Shown piece after piece: positions 43,905-52,936 of a stretch of DNA of 64,000 nt. The position numbers and the translations under genes are program-made. The notes beneath the pieces were generated by a model. That model made no database searches and was not told the origin of the DNA. It worked only from the letters and a program-made list of their open reading frames with translations. The stretch spans positions 558,001-622,000 of the forward strand of contig NZ_JBEFZF010000001.1 of assembly GCF_046524175.1 (NCBI RefSeq), written 5' to 3'. This DNA is from Spongiivirga sp046524175 (GTDB lineage: Bacteria; Bacteroidota; Bacteroidia; Flavobacteriales; Flavobacteriaceae). Every line of letters begins with the position of its first letter. The first letter of the stretch is position 1.

Positions 43905-44621
43905 ATGAAAACAATTGGATTAATAGGAGGCATGGGTTGGGAATCTTCTAAAGGCTATTATGAGGCTATTAATAAGAAGGTCAACCAACTACTAGGCGGT
44001 TCGCATTCTGCTAAGATTATTATGGTTTCGGTTGACTTTGCTGAGATAGAACAGCTAACATTTGCTAATCAGTGGGAGGCAATAGGAGACATCATATCTC
44101 ATAGCGCAAAACAATTGGAAAGGGCAGGAGCAGAGATCATCCTATTATGCACAAACCTAATTCATATTGTTAGTGATCGAATAAAAGAGGATGTGGCGGT
44201 TCCATTTTTGCATATTGCTGATGCCACTGGAGCAACTATCAAACAACAAGGCCAAACAAAAGTGCTGCTTTTAGGAACAAAGTATACGATGGAGAAAGAC
44301 TTTTATACCAAAATTCTTCAGGAAAACTATGAGCTAGATGTTGTAATTCCCAATGCTAAAGATAGAAATCGTATTAATGAAATCATCTATGGCGAATTAC
44401 TAAAAGGTATATTCACAAAAACGGCAAAACAAGAGATCATAGAAATCATAAAAAATGCTCAATTGGCAGGTGCAGAGGGTGTGATTTTAGGATGTACAGA
44501 AATACCATTACTCATTTCACAATCCGATGTAACCATTCCACTTTTTGACACAGCTAAAATTCATGTTTCTAAAGCAGTGGCGTGGAGTGTAAGTAACTCC
44601 CATAAACTAACCCCTTGTTAA
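43905..44621 (+). CDS. Aspartate/glutamate racemase family protein (YgeA-like)
   Basis: The start is taken at ATG 43905, giving the family-typical MKTIGLIGGMGWESSKGYYE; the open frame extends 87 bp upstream without similarity. The 238-residue protein carries the two catalytic Cys of cofactor-independent racemases: Cys82 in ILLCTNLIH and Cys197 in ILGCTEIPLL. The first motif usually reads CNT and here is CTN, a small change. It should interconvert L- and D-amino acids, probably Asp or Glu or a broad range. D-amino acids serve in peptidoglycan or signalling. It is divergent from the LysR regulator. Confidence 0.9.
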   Translation: MKTIGLIGGMGWESSKGYYEAINKKVNQLLGGSHSAKIIMVSVDFAEIEQLTFANQWEAIGDIISHSAKQLERAGAEIILLCTNLIHIVSDRIKEDVAVPFLHIADATGATIKQQGQTKVLLLGTKYTMEKDFYTKILQENYELDVVIPNAKDRNRINEIIYGELLKGIFTKTAKQEIIEIIKNAQLAGAEGVILGCTEIPLLISQSDVTIPLFDTAKIHVSKAVAWSVSNSHKLTPC

Positions 44622-44679
44622 AATAAGTCACAACAATACAAAGTAATACGATTAATCTTCAAAAAATATACAAACTGTT

Positions 44680-45522
44680 ATGATGTTCTCAATATTAAGA
44701 ATACTCTTTTTTCTCACTTCATACGTTGCTGTTTCACAACATAAACAACTGAAAGATCATATTCTTTTTTATAGCTCTTTTGATGGGAAATCATCTGCTG
44801 ATATTGCCGTTGGCGACAATAATATTTATACTGCTGAAAATTATAAAAAAACTGCAGCTGCTAAAGCAGGTCTACATGATACAAATATTGTTCTCGCGAA
44901 GCGACAAGGCCTTGTGGGTGACGCCATTCACTTCAAACAAGCGAAAACAGCTGCTGTATTTTACAAGGCCTATAAAAATGTAGGTTATAGCAGTAGCTCT
45001 TGGAGTGGTACTATCTCATTTTGGTTACGTTTAGATCCCAATAAGACATTGGCACCACATTACTGCGATCCAATATGTATTACCGATTCCAAATGGAGTG
45101 ATGCTGGTTTATGGGTGGATTTTACAAATCATACTCCAAGAAGGTTTCGGTATGGAGCGATGGGAGATATTGGCGTATGGGACCCGAATAATGATAGTGA
45201 TGAGACAGATTGGAACAAGCGCACCATAACGGTAGACCCCTCTCCATTTCAATCAGAAAGCTGGACACATGTGGCTATGGTTTTTTCCGAAGTTAATACA
45301 ACAGCATCTGAATTTAGGCTATACTTAGATGGTAAATTTCAAGGTGTTATCAAGGGGGTTAATGATCCATTTACCTGGCAAGCAGAAAATGGAAAAATCA
45401 TGCTGGGACTTGGTTATATTGGTTTTATGGATGAGCTTACCATTTTCGATAAACCACTGAAGTCTGAAGAAGTAAAAACGATTTTTGTGCTGAAAAATGG
45501 AATAAAAAGTATGTTCGAATAG
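44680..45522 (+). CDS. Secreted LamG-like (concanavalin A fold) protein
   Basis: The 280-residue protein has a signal peptide (ILRILFFLTSYVAVSQ). A single LamG-type jelly roll follows: HILFYSSFDGKSSADIAVGD, the SWSGTISFWLRLDPN strand, ESWTHVAMVFSE, EFRLYLDGKFQG, then ENGKIMLGLGYIGFMDELTIFDKPLKSEEVKTIF. These proteins bind glycans or act as adhesive or enzyme-linked modules; no catalytic residues are evident. It is 58 bp after the racemase gene but has its own signal and probably its own role. Confidence 0.82.
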   Translation: MMFSILRILFFLTSYVAVSQHKQLKDHILFYSSFDGKSSADIAVGDNNIYTAENYKKTAAAKAGLHDTNIVLAKRQGLVGDAIHFKQAKTAAVFYKAYKNVGYSSSSWSGTISFWLRLDPNKTLAPHYCDPICITDSKWSDAGLWVDFTNHTPRRFRYGAMGDIGVWDPNNDSDETDWNKRTITVDPSPFQSESWTHVAMVFSEVNTTASEFRLYLDGKFQGVIKGVNDPFTWQAENGKIMLGLGYIGFMDELTIFDKPLKSEEVKTIFVLKNGIKSMFE

Positions 45523-45727
45523 AAAGAGCCTATTAACAAATATGCTGCTATAATGAAAGCGTGTAGACAAAGTGCGAATTAACTAGCAAACTCAAATAGA
45601 AGATTTTTGAATATCTAAAATCATTTAGTGCTATCATTTAAATTGCAATTACAAATAATACGCTATATTGGTCATAGAGTTACCGCTGGCAATTCATTGA
45701 TTGTTTGAATATTAGAATAAGTGATAC

Positions 45728-46414
45728 TTAAAATAACATGTTTAAATTATTCTTATACATTTTCCCAATCGGAATCACAAAATCAGCAATCAAAATTCTA
45801 TTTCCTTCAATTTCGTTAATATGCTTTTTTGCCACTACAAATGATTTATGGACTTGAATAAATTCACTTTGAGGGAGTATATTAACAATATCAGATATTT
45901 TTTCTCTTACTTGAATTTCATCATTGGTAACCACTACTTTTATATAATTCCCTGTAGCTTCAACAAATAAAATATCATTCAATTTTACTTGTATGCGCCT
46001 TTTGTTGGAGCGTACAAACAAACTTTCTACCTCTTTTTTAATATGAGATATGGAGCTCTTTTCTTCAGCAATGGTGACTTTATTTATTGCTTTTATGAAG
46101 CGTTCAAAACTAAAGGGTTTTAATAAATAATCGACTACATTCAGCTCGTAGCCTTCAAGGGCATGTTCCTGATATGCCGTGGTAACTATTATTTTAGGCG
46201 GGTGTTGTAGTGCTCTTAAAAACTCAAACCCTTTGAGCTTTGGCATATTTAAATCGAGGAAAATTAAATCTACCTTATTGTTCCGCAGGCACTCCATGGC
46301 ATCTATAGCATCATAACAATGCTGAACAAAAGTAAGATAAGGCAATGTATCACAATATCCTTTAATGATATCATGCGCAATATGTTCATCATCAACAATT
46401 ATATAGCTAATCAT
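45728..46414 (-). CDS. LytTR-family response regulator (module B)
   Basis: The 228-residue protein has a receiver with the acidic residues in IIVDDEHIA, acceptor Asp54 in IFLDLNMPKLKG, TTAYQEHALEGYEL and YLLKPFSFERFIKAINKV. A LytTR domain follows (VRSNKRRIQVKLNDILFVEATGNY, FIQVHKSFVVAKK, VIPIGKMYKNNL). Blocks such as NMPKL and DYLLKPFSFERF are nearly identical to the module A regulator. Its start overlaps the kinase stop by 4 bp. The divergent ABC/M1 operon is the probable target. Confidence 0.94.
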   Translation of the reverse strand: MISYIIVDDEHIAHDIIKGYCDTLPYLTFVQHCYDAIDAMECLRNNKVDLIFLDLNMPKLKGFEFLRALQHPPKIIVTTAYQEHALEGYELNVVDYLLKPFSFERFIKAINKVTIAEEKSSISHIKKEVESLFVRSNKRRIQVKLNDILFVEATGNYIKVVVTNDEIQVREKISDIVNILPQSEFIQVHKSFVVAKKHINEIEGNRILIADFVIPIGKMYKNNLNMLF

Positions 46415-47205
46415 ACGGTTAGTGTAAGTTTTACTTTGTAATTGTCATTGTTAATCCAGTTTTTCAATGAGTGTTTTTTAGGGTACCCAAGTGTTAACCG
46501 TTTTTTTAAATTTTCTAATCCAATACCTTTTTTGGTATGTACTTCTATGTCAAAATTATTTTCAATTTGCAAAATAACTTCATTCTGTAGAGCGTGAATA
46601 GCAATATTAATGAATGCATGATCTTTCAAAACTTCTACACCGTGCTTAAATGCATTTTCTACTAGAATAATGAAAAGCAACGGCATTATTTTTACGTGTT
46701 CATTTTCTTCTATCCTAACATCATAATGTACGCTAATACTTTTATGATACCGCATTTTATGGAGCTCTATATAGTTGTTTATAAAATCAACTTCTTGTTG
46801 TAAGCTAACATACTCTTTTTGCCCCTCATAAATACTATAACGCATCATTTCGGATAGTTCTAAAATCAGTTTTTTAGCTTTTTCACTGTCTTTGTCGATC
46901 AATCCATAGAGGTTATTAAGCATGTTAAAGAAAAAATGCGGATTTACCTGGGATTGCAAATGTGCCAATTCGGTTTTGGCCTTTTCATTTTTTAAGTTCA
47001 GGATGAGTTTAATATTGATAAATAACCAATGAAATACTGCAACACAAACGGTTAAGAAATACAGAAAAAGAAACTCAATAAATCCTTCTAGCTTACCAAA
47101 AGTATCATTAAATACGACAATGATTAAGCCAATAACTGCCAGCGCGATGCGAAAAGTACGCATAGATAGTATCGTCTTCTTATTGGGAAATTTAAAATTC
47201 ATCAT
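46411..47205 (-). CDS. LytS-type sensor histidine kinase (module B)
   Basis: The 264-residue protein has only two hydrophobic segments (FRIALAVIGLIIVVFN and FLFLYFLTVCVAVFHWLFINI), then a coiled coil and SQVNPHFFFNMLNNLYGL with the acceptor His at about 90. The N box LFIILVENAFKHGV and G box KKGIGLENLKKRLTLGYPKKH follow. It is shorter than the module A kinase and has no sensor domain, so it may read the state of the adjacent ABC system. It overlaps its regulator by 4 bp (ATGA). Confidence 0.92.
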   Translation of the reverse strand: MMNFKFPNKKTILSMRTFRIALAVIGLIIVVFNDTFGKLEGFIEFLFLYFLTVCVAVFHWLFINIKLILNLKNEKAKTELAHLQSQVNPHFFFNMLNNLYGLIDKDSEKAKKLILELSEMMRYSIYEGQKEYVSLQQEVDFINNYIELHKMRYHKSISVHYDVRIEENEHVKIMPLLFIILVENAFKHGVEVLKDHAFINIAIHALQNEVILQIENNFDIEVHTKKGIGLENLKKRLTLGYPKKHSLKNWINNDNYKVKLTLTV

Positions 47206-47408
47206 TCAATGTTACTTAAATAAAGTTCCTTGAGCAAATTAGTTGACAAGAGGTCCAAAACTGGTTATCAACTTAACGAAAATTGTGACGTACAACTTCA
47301 TCACTTCCTATACTATATAGGTCACTTTTATGAAGCAATATGTCCCCCTTTCTTTTAATGGTCGAGGCTTGGAAGTAGGTTTGGGAAATCAATTATAAAA
47401 ATGACGGT
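47206..47408. promoter_or_regulatory. Divergent control region of ABC/LytTR module B
   Basis: This 203-bp region lies between the kinase and ATPase starts. It must hold both promoters and the LytTR sites. I could not see repeats that match the half-sites of module A's control region, so the two regulators may read different sites. Confidence 0.35.
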
Positions 47409-48272
47409 ATGAATCTTATTATCCAAAATTTGTGCAAAACATATGATAACGGTGTTCAAGCACTTCAAAATGTTTCGTTAGAAATTCCTAGAGGAATGTT
47501 CGGATTGTTAGGACCAAATGGCGCCGGAAAATCAACCCTAATGCGCACCATAGCGACCTTACAAGACGCAGACAGCGGTACTATTTTGCTTAATAACTTC
47601 GACTTACAAACGAATAAAGAAACGATTCGGAAACTTCTCGGTTATTTACCACAGCAGTTTGGGGTATATCCGAGAATGTCGGCCGAAGTGTTGCTCAATC
47701 ATCTGGCGGTATTAAAAGGTATTACCCATAAGGTCGAACGAAAAGAAATCGTAAGAGCTTTGCTCTACAAAACAAATTTGTACGATGTTAGAAAACAACA
47801 ACTTAGTGATTTTTCCGGAGGTATGAAACAGCGTTTCGGCATCGCCCAAGCACTGCTAAACAATCCTAAACTATTAATTGTAGATGAACCAACTGCGGGT
47901 TTAGACCCATTAGAACGTAACCGTTTTTATAACCTTTTAAGTGAACTGGCAGAAAACACCATTGTCATTTTATCAACACATATAGTAGATGACATCAAAG
48001 AACTATGCACCAACATGGCAATCATAAACCAAGGAAAAGTGATACTCACAGGAGAGCCATTACAGCTTATCGAACAATTAAATGGAAAGATTTACCAAAA
48101 ATCCATTGCGAGAACAGAATTAGAAACGTATAAAAGTCAATACCATGTAATCAACGATAAGCTATTTCTGGGAAAACCGATAATTCACATTGTTAGTGAT
48201 GTACCCCCAAACGATGGATTTATACCAATCAATGCAGGCCTAGAAGAAGTCTATTTCTCTCAAATAAACTAA
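47409..48272 (+). CDS. ABC transporter ATP-binding protein (module B)
   Basis: The 287-residue ATPase has Walker A GPNGAGKST, Q-loop YLPQQFGVYP, signature DFSGGMKQRFG, Walker B LLIVDEPTAGLD and the His switch in LSTHIVDDI. The C-terminal extension (GKIYQKSIARTELE to AGLEEVYFSQ) matches module A's in length and style. It lies 14 bp before the permease/M1 gene and energises it. It is divergent from the LytS kinase. Confidence 0.94.
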   Translation: MNLIIQNLCKTYDNGVQALQNVSLEIPRGMFGLLGPNGAGKSTLMRTIATLQDADSGTILLNNFDLQTNKETIRKLLGYLPQQFGVYPRMSAEVLLNHLAVLKGITHKVERKEIVRALLYKTNLYDVRKQQLSDFSGGMKQRFGIAQALLNNPKLLIVDEPTAGLDPLERNRFYNLLSELAENTIVILSTHIVDDIKELCTNMAIINQGKVILTGEPLQLIEQLNGKIYQKSIARTELETYKSQYHVINDKLFLGKPIIHIVSDVPPNDGFIPINAGLEEVYFSQIN

Positions 48273-48286
48273 TAAACCGGAAAATC

Positions 48287-51200
48287 ATGTGGTACGAAAT
48301 ATTCAAATTTGAACTTCACTATAGAATCAAACGCCCAGAGACTTATGCTTTTTTTGTGTTTTTATTGTCGTTTTCGATTGTTGGTGTTGATTTCATTTTT
48401 CAAGGGGTAGAAATAGGGGTGATGAAAAAAAATGCACCTTTAGTTATCGGAAAAACAATGGGGGCGCTTACCGGTATTTTTATGATCATGGTATCAATGA
48501 TTATGGGTGTTCCGGTTTTACGCGACTATCAATACAATACTGAGGCACTTCTTTTTATCAATCCTATTAAAAAAAGTGACTATTTATTGGGCAGGTTTTT
48601 AGGTTCCTTTACAACAATGTTATTCATTTTTAGTGGCTTGTTATTCGGAATGATGATAGGTTCGCAAATGCCATGGCATCAAGCTGAAGACATGTTAGCA
48701 TTTAATGCCTTTACCTATATTCAGGCATTTTTAATAATAGTAATTCCCACATTATTTTTTGGGTCTTGTGTGTTCTTCGTAACAGGGATGTTAAGCAAAA
48801 AATTGCTGGTGGTATACACCCAAGGTGTTGTGCTATTTGTGATATTTCTACTCACCAAAGCGATCACTAATGAGTGTTTGCAGGGCATTTTTGATCCCTT
48901 TTCACTGACTACATTAACGCAGTATGCTAAAGAATGGACCCCGATAGAACGCAATGCATTAGGCATTTCCCTAAACGGAATTCTATTACATAACAAGCTA
49001 TTTTGGGTGGCTTTGGGTGGTATTGCTTTGCTCTTCGGTTATCATAAATTTTCATTTGCTACACTTGCCAAAAACTCAAAAAGAAAATTAAGAAAGGAGT
49101 ACAATGCTAGTAGGACGCCTTTAACTATAAATCCAGTTATACCCAAAGTTGGAATACACAGTGGCATTAAATCTCAGTGCATACAGCTGTACGAACTCTC
49201 AAAATTCTATACACATTCACTATTAAAAGAAACATCGTTTTGGGCCATTGTTATCTGCGGCATCATCATCATTGCGATCAATTCTGTGAATTTAGGAACC
49301 GTATATGGCGTGGATAGCTATCCTGCGACGCATTTGATCATAGCAGAGCTGCAGGAAATGTCCATGTACTTTTTCATTATCATTCTACTTTTCTATTCTG
49401 GCGAACTAATTTGGAAGGAGCGCAGTGTCAAACAGCATATGCTAAACGATGCTACACCAATCAGCAGCCTTGTACAACTCACAAGTAAGTTTGTTGCACT
49501 TATCAGTATTTATGTGATTTTAATGTTGAGTTTAATCATCATAGGCATGCTATTTCAAGCCGTACGAGGGTATTACCATTTCGAATTAGATAGCTATTTT
49601 TCAGGCTTTTTCATCGAAATACTTCCTTTTTTAGTACTGTATACTTTCATCGCATTTTTCTTTCAAGTAGTAAGTAAAAATAAGTTTATTGGCATCTTGT
49701 TGACACTCATTTTTTTCATCGTCAACATGGGTTCAGAAGTATTAGGATTTAACCATAGTCTCTACAAATTTGGAGGCAAGACGCTTGGAATTTATTCCGA
49801 AATGAACGGATACGGGCACTTTTTAGAACCTTACTTGTGGATTAAAGCCTATTGGCTGCTATTTGGAATCATGCTTTTAATAGTAAGCGCCCTACTCATG
49901 AATAGGGGAGCCGAAACTCGTCTGTCGATACGTATCAAAACGATTCGAAATCGCATTACAAAACCCATTTTAAACAGTAGCATTTTTATATTGGTAGTGT
50001 TTCTTGTTCTTGGTAGCTATATTTTTTATAATACCAATGTTTTAAATGATTACTGGACCGATTCTCAAGAACAGCAGTTTAGAGCTGACTATGAAAAGGC
50101 ACTAAAATCTTTTGAATATTTACCCCAACCAAAGATTACTGATGTGGACTTATTTGTTGAACTATATCCCGAAACAAGAAGCTACGAAATTCAAGGAACG
50201 TACATACTTAAAAACACTACAAACAAACCCATTACTGAAATTCATATTCAGAAATTAATAGCGTCTCATGTTGCATTAAACGATGTTATTTTTGAGGGTG
50301 GCACTACCAAAAACACGGCCTACCCACCCTATGATTATGTCATTTACGAGCTAAAAGAAGTTTTACAACCCGAATCTTCAATTCAAATGGCGTTTAAACA
50401 GTCTTTTCATCCAAAAGGGTTCGAAGATGATCATTCGAGCACACAATTCGTGTACAACGGAACTTTTTTCAACAATACTATTTTTCCTACCATCGGGTAT
50501 AACCGAAAATATGAACTAAGTGATACGTACGAACGCAAAGCCTATAGGCTTTCACCGAGAGTGAGTAAGGCAAAAATTGATGACCCGAATGAATTGGTAA
50601 ACGCCCGTTCTGGTGGTGATTCAGATGGTATTAATTTAAACATCACCATAGGAACAAGCAACAGTCAAAAAGCGGTTGCTGCTGGCACATTGATAAAGCA
50701 ATGGACCCAAAATGATCGTAACTATTTTCAATATAAAACAGATCAATCCATCATCAACTTTTATTCGGTTGTTTCTGCTGAATACCAAGTGAAAAAGGAT
50801 AGTTGGACACCATCAGGTTCATTAGCACAACCCGTGGAATTGGAAATTTATTATCACAAAAACCACACTTATAATATAGAAAGAATGATGGCTGGAATAA
50901 AAGCTTCATTGACATACTTCAGTACCAATTTTAGTCCTTATCAATATCAGCAACTACGCATTATGGAATTTCCGCGCTATCAAGAATTTGCACAATCATT
51001 TCCTGGCACCATTCCGTTTTCGGAAGCGATGGGATTTGTTCTAGATATAGATGATCAAAGGGACGTAGATATGGCATTCTTCATCACCGCTCACGAAGTA
51101 GCACATCAATGGTTTGGAATGCAGGTTGAAGCGGCAAATGTTCAAGGGCGTAATTTTATATTAGAAAGCTTGTCGCAGTATGCAGCCTTAATGGTTTTAA

Positions 51201-51574
51201 AAGCCAATTATCCAAAAGAGAAAGTAGACCAGTTTTTAGCGTTACAAAAAGAAGAGTATGATACCAAACGAATAAAATCACCATCAGAGCCTTCGCTTGC
51301 AATGGTAGAAAATCAGGAATTTGTTTACTATAATAAAGGTGCCATAGCGATGTATAAATTACAAGAACTAATAGGAGAGGAGCAAGTGAACATTGCATTA
51401 CAGGATTTTATTAAAGACTGGCATGGTGCTCACGGGCGTTTTAAAATGAAAACCAATCGTTATGCTACTTCTAAGGACTTACTCGAATATTTTAACGCAG
51501 TAACACCGAAAGATTTACAGTATGTTGTTTATGATTTATTTGAAACTAATAAAGAACAAGAACTAAGTGAATAA
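48287..51574 (+). CDS. ABC permease fused to M1-family zinc aminopeptidase domain
   Basis: The 1095-residue protein has about twelve membrane helices over residues 1-590, in two sets of about six (first set to about 255, second from about 305 to 590). A periplasmic M1-type domain follows. The domain has a beta-saddle (VDLFVELYPETRSYEIQGTYILKN), then HEVAHQWFG (His936, Glu937, His940) and the third ligand Glu960 in ILESLSQYAAL. The spacing of 19 residues rather than 18 is what I recall for this permease/M1 family. The GAMEN motif is replaced by FSEAMGF. A peptide-sensing or peptide-degrading exporter is likely; substrates are unknown. Confidence 0.9.
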   Translation: MWYEIFKFELHYRIKRPETYAFFVFLLSFSIVGVDFIFQGVEIGVMKKNAPLVIGKTMGALTGIFMIMVSMIMGVPVLRDYQYNTEALLFINPIKKSDYLLGRFLGSFTTMLFIFSGLLFGMMIGSQMPWHQAEDMLAFNAFTYIQAFLIIVIPTLFFGSCVFFVTGMLSKKLLVVYTQGVVLFVIFLLTKAITNECLQGIFDPFSLTTLTQYAKEWTPIERNALGISLNGILLHNKLFWVALGGIALLFGYHKFSFATLAKNSKRKLRKEYNASRTPLTINPVIPKVGIHSGIKSQCIQLYELSKFYTHSLLKETSFWAIVICGIIIIAINSVNLGTVYGVDSYPATHLIIAELQEMSMYFFIIILLFYSGELIWKERSVKQHMLNDATPISSLVQLTSKFVALISIYVILMLSLIIIGMLFQAVRGYYHFELDSYFSGFFIEILPFLVLYTFIAFFFQVVSKNKFIGILLTLIFFIVNMGSEVLGFNHSLYKFGGKTLGIYSEMNGYGHFLEPYLWIKAYWLLFGIMLLIVSALLMNRGAETRLSIRIKTIRNRITKPILNSSIFILVVFLVLGSYIFYNTNVLNDYWTDSQEQQFRADYEKALKSFEYLPQPKITDVDLFVELYPETRSYEIQGTYILKNTTNKPITEIHIQKLIASHVALNDVIFEGGTTKNTAYPPYDYVIYELKEVLQPESSIQMAFKQSFHPKGFEDDHSSTQFVYNGTFFNNTIFPTIGYNRKYELSDTYERKAYRLSPRVSKAKIDDPNELVNARSGGDSDGINLNITIGTSNSQKAVAAGTLIKQWTQNDRNYFQYKTDQSIINFYSVVSAEYQVKKDSWTPSGSLAQPVELEIYYHKNHTYNIERMMAGIKASLTYFSTNFSPYQYQQLRIMEFPRYQEFAQSFPGTIPFSEAMGFVLDIDDQRDVDMAFFITAHEVAHQWFGMQVEAANVQGRNFILESLSQYAALMVLKANYPKEKVDQFLALQKEEYDTKRIKSPSEPSLAMVENQEFVYYNKGAIAMYKLQELIGEEQVNIALQDFIKDWHGAHGRFKMKTNRYATSKDLLEYFNAVTPKDLQYVVYDLFETNKEQELSE

Positions 51575-51707
51575 AACATACAACTATGAACGTTTGATAA
51601 AAAGTGACGATCGGATCGGATTCTATATACTATTTAAAAAGTTGGTTCAATGTTTTTTTTGAGTAGTTCCAGACGCTCTTGCATTTCCTAGTAATAATTA
51701 TACATTA

Positions 51708-52814
51708 TTAGTCAACCCTAGCAATAAAGCCCCAGTTGGTATGTTGGTTTCTTCCCAGATATCTAAAGCCTTTTCCAAAAAAAGCCGCATCGCCTTCTGC
51801 AATGACCACAAGTTTATTTTTACCCTTTTTCAAAGGAAGCCCTATGGAAAAGGTACCATCAAATACCCGTTCAAATTTGATTTTCTTGTACTCGAAGAGC
51901 GTATTTCCGTTCAGAAGTATTTTGACACGTCCTACAAAATCAAAATGGAGGTTTTTATTAGATTTAGTATTAGCATCTATAGTAGCCTTGGCTACCAATA
52001 CTCCTTGTGGGTGGTCAAAATATCTGGAAAAATTCACATAATGATCTCCTGCTGTATGAATAGTTTTCCAATTATTTAGCGCAGTAGCCTTGTTTAGGAT
52101 ATTGTTAAAATGATTGGCCGTTGTGTCTCTTGAAAACTGTTTGGATATCTTCCATTTTGTGAGAAAACCAGTATTGGGTAAAGCCTTATCTTCATTACTA
52201 GCATTGGTTAATGGTTGGTAGGTAACATTGGCGAAGTATGATGGTCCGAATAAACTTCTTAATAAGAGCTTTCCTCCAGAAATGGGATTTTTTAAAATCG
52301 AAATATCCATTTTTGGCTCAGGCTCATCATTGACAAAGACTTTCAAGTTATTCCCTCTCACCTCAAAAGCGGCATGAAACCACTCCAAAGATTGTACATC
52401 TGCAGTTTTCTCATAAATCGGATAGTTGTAGAATACCCAACTTAAGGCACCGTTATATATAGGAATGTACTGGATAGCCTCTTTGGTGCCACCCATGCCC
52501 GGTCTGAAGTAAATAAATTGATAATTCATCCCATCCTTGACATGAAATCCTAGCCCTGACATGATCTGTCCAGCGATATCCATTTCCACTCTAAAATTAT
52601 CAGTGTCTATAACATCTAACAGGGCAATAGAACGGTTTTTACCATCTAATTTTATGGATTGCTTTCCCTTAAAAATGGTATCTCGAGAAGCTACCTTTTT
52701 ATTATCTTCTGAATATATGGTGTATTCTCCTTGTTTAAAAATTGATTGCTGGGCACTTACAGCCGTGCATGACAAAGAAGCAATTAATAGTAATTTAGTG
52801 TAACGGATTCTCAT
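51708..52814 (-). CDS. Secreted two-domain protein with LamG-like fold
   Basis: The 368-residue protein has a signal peptide (LLLIASLSCTAVSAQ). An N-terminal concanavalin A-like domain follows to about residue 200 (IDTDNFRVEMDIAGQIMSGLGFHVKDG, EWFHAAFEVRGNNLKVFVND, GGKLLLRSLFG). The second beta-sandwich is about 220-368 (NLHFDFVGRVKILLNGNTLFEY, FSIGLPLKKGKNKLVVIAEGD, GFRYLG), which resembles a galactose-binding-like jelly roll. No catalytic motif is seen. It is divergent from the membrane protein at 52937, whose outer domain is also LamG-like. Confidence 0.72.
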   Translation of the reverse strand: MRIRYTKLLLIASLSCTAVSAQQSIFKQGEYTIYSEDNKKVASRDTIFKGKQSIKLDGKNRSIALLDVIDTDNFRVEMDIAGQIMSGLGFHVKDGMNYQFIYFRPGMGGTKEAIQYIPIYNGALSWVFYNYPIYEKTADVQSLEWFHAAFEVRGNNLKVFVNDEPEPKMDISILKNPISGGKLLLRSLFGPSYFANVTYQPLTNASNEDKALPNTGFLTKWKISKQFSRDTTANHFNNILNKATALNNWKTIHTAGDHYVNFSRYFDHPQGVLVAKATIDANTKSNKNLHFDFVGRVKILLNGNTLFEYKKIKFERVFDGTFSIGLPLKKGKNKLVVIAEGDAAFFGKGFRYLGRNQHTNWGFIARVD

Positions 52815-52936
52815 TTTGATTATCTTTTTATATATGAAATCTAAACTATCAATACATAGGTGTATGAAATGGTCTTTTTCAAATCATTTTGCATTCATTT
52901 TTGATCCAAAAAATCAAATAACTGAAAATCAATAAG

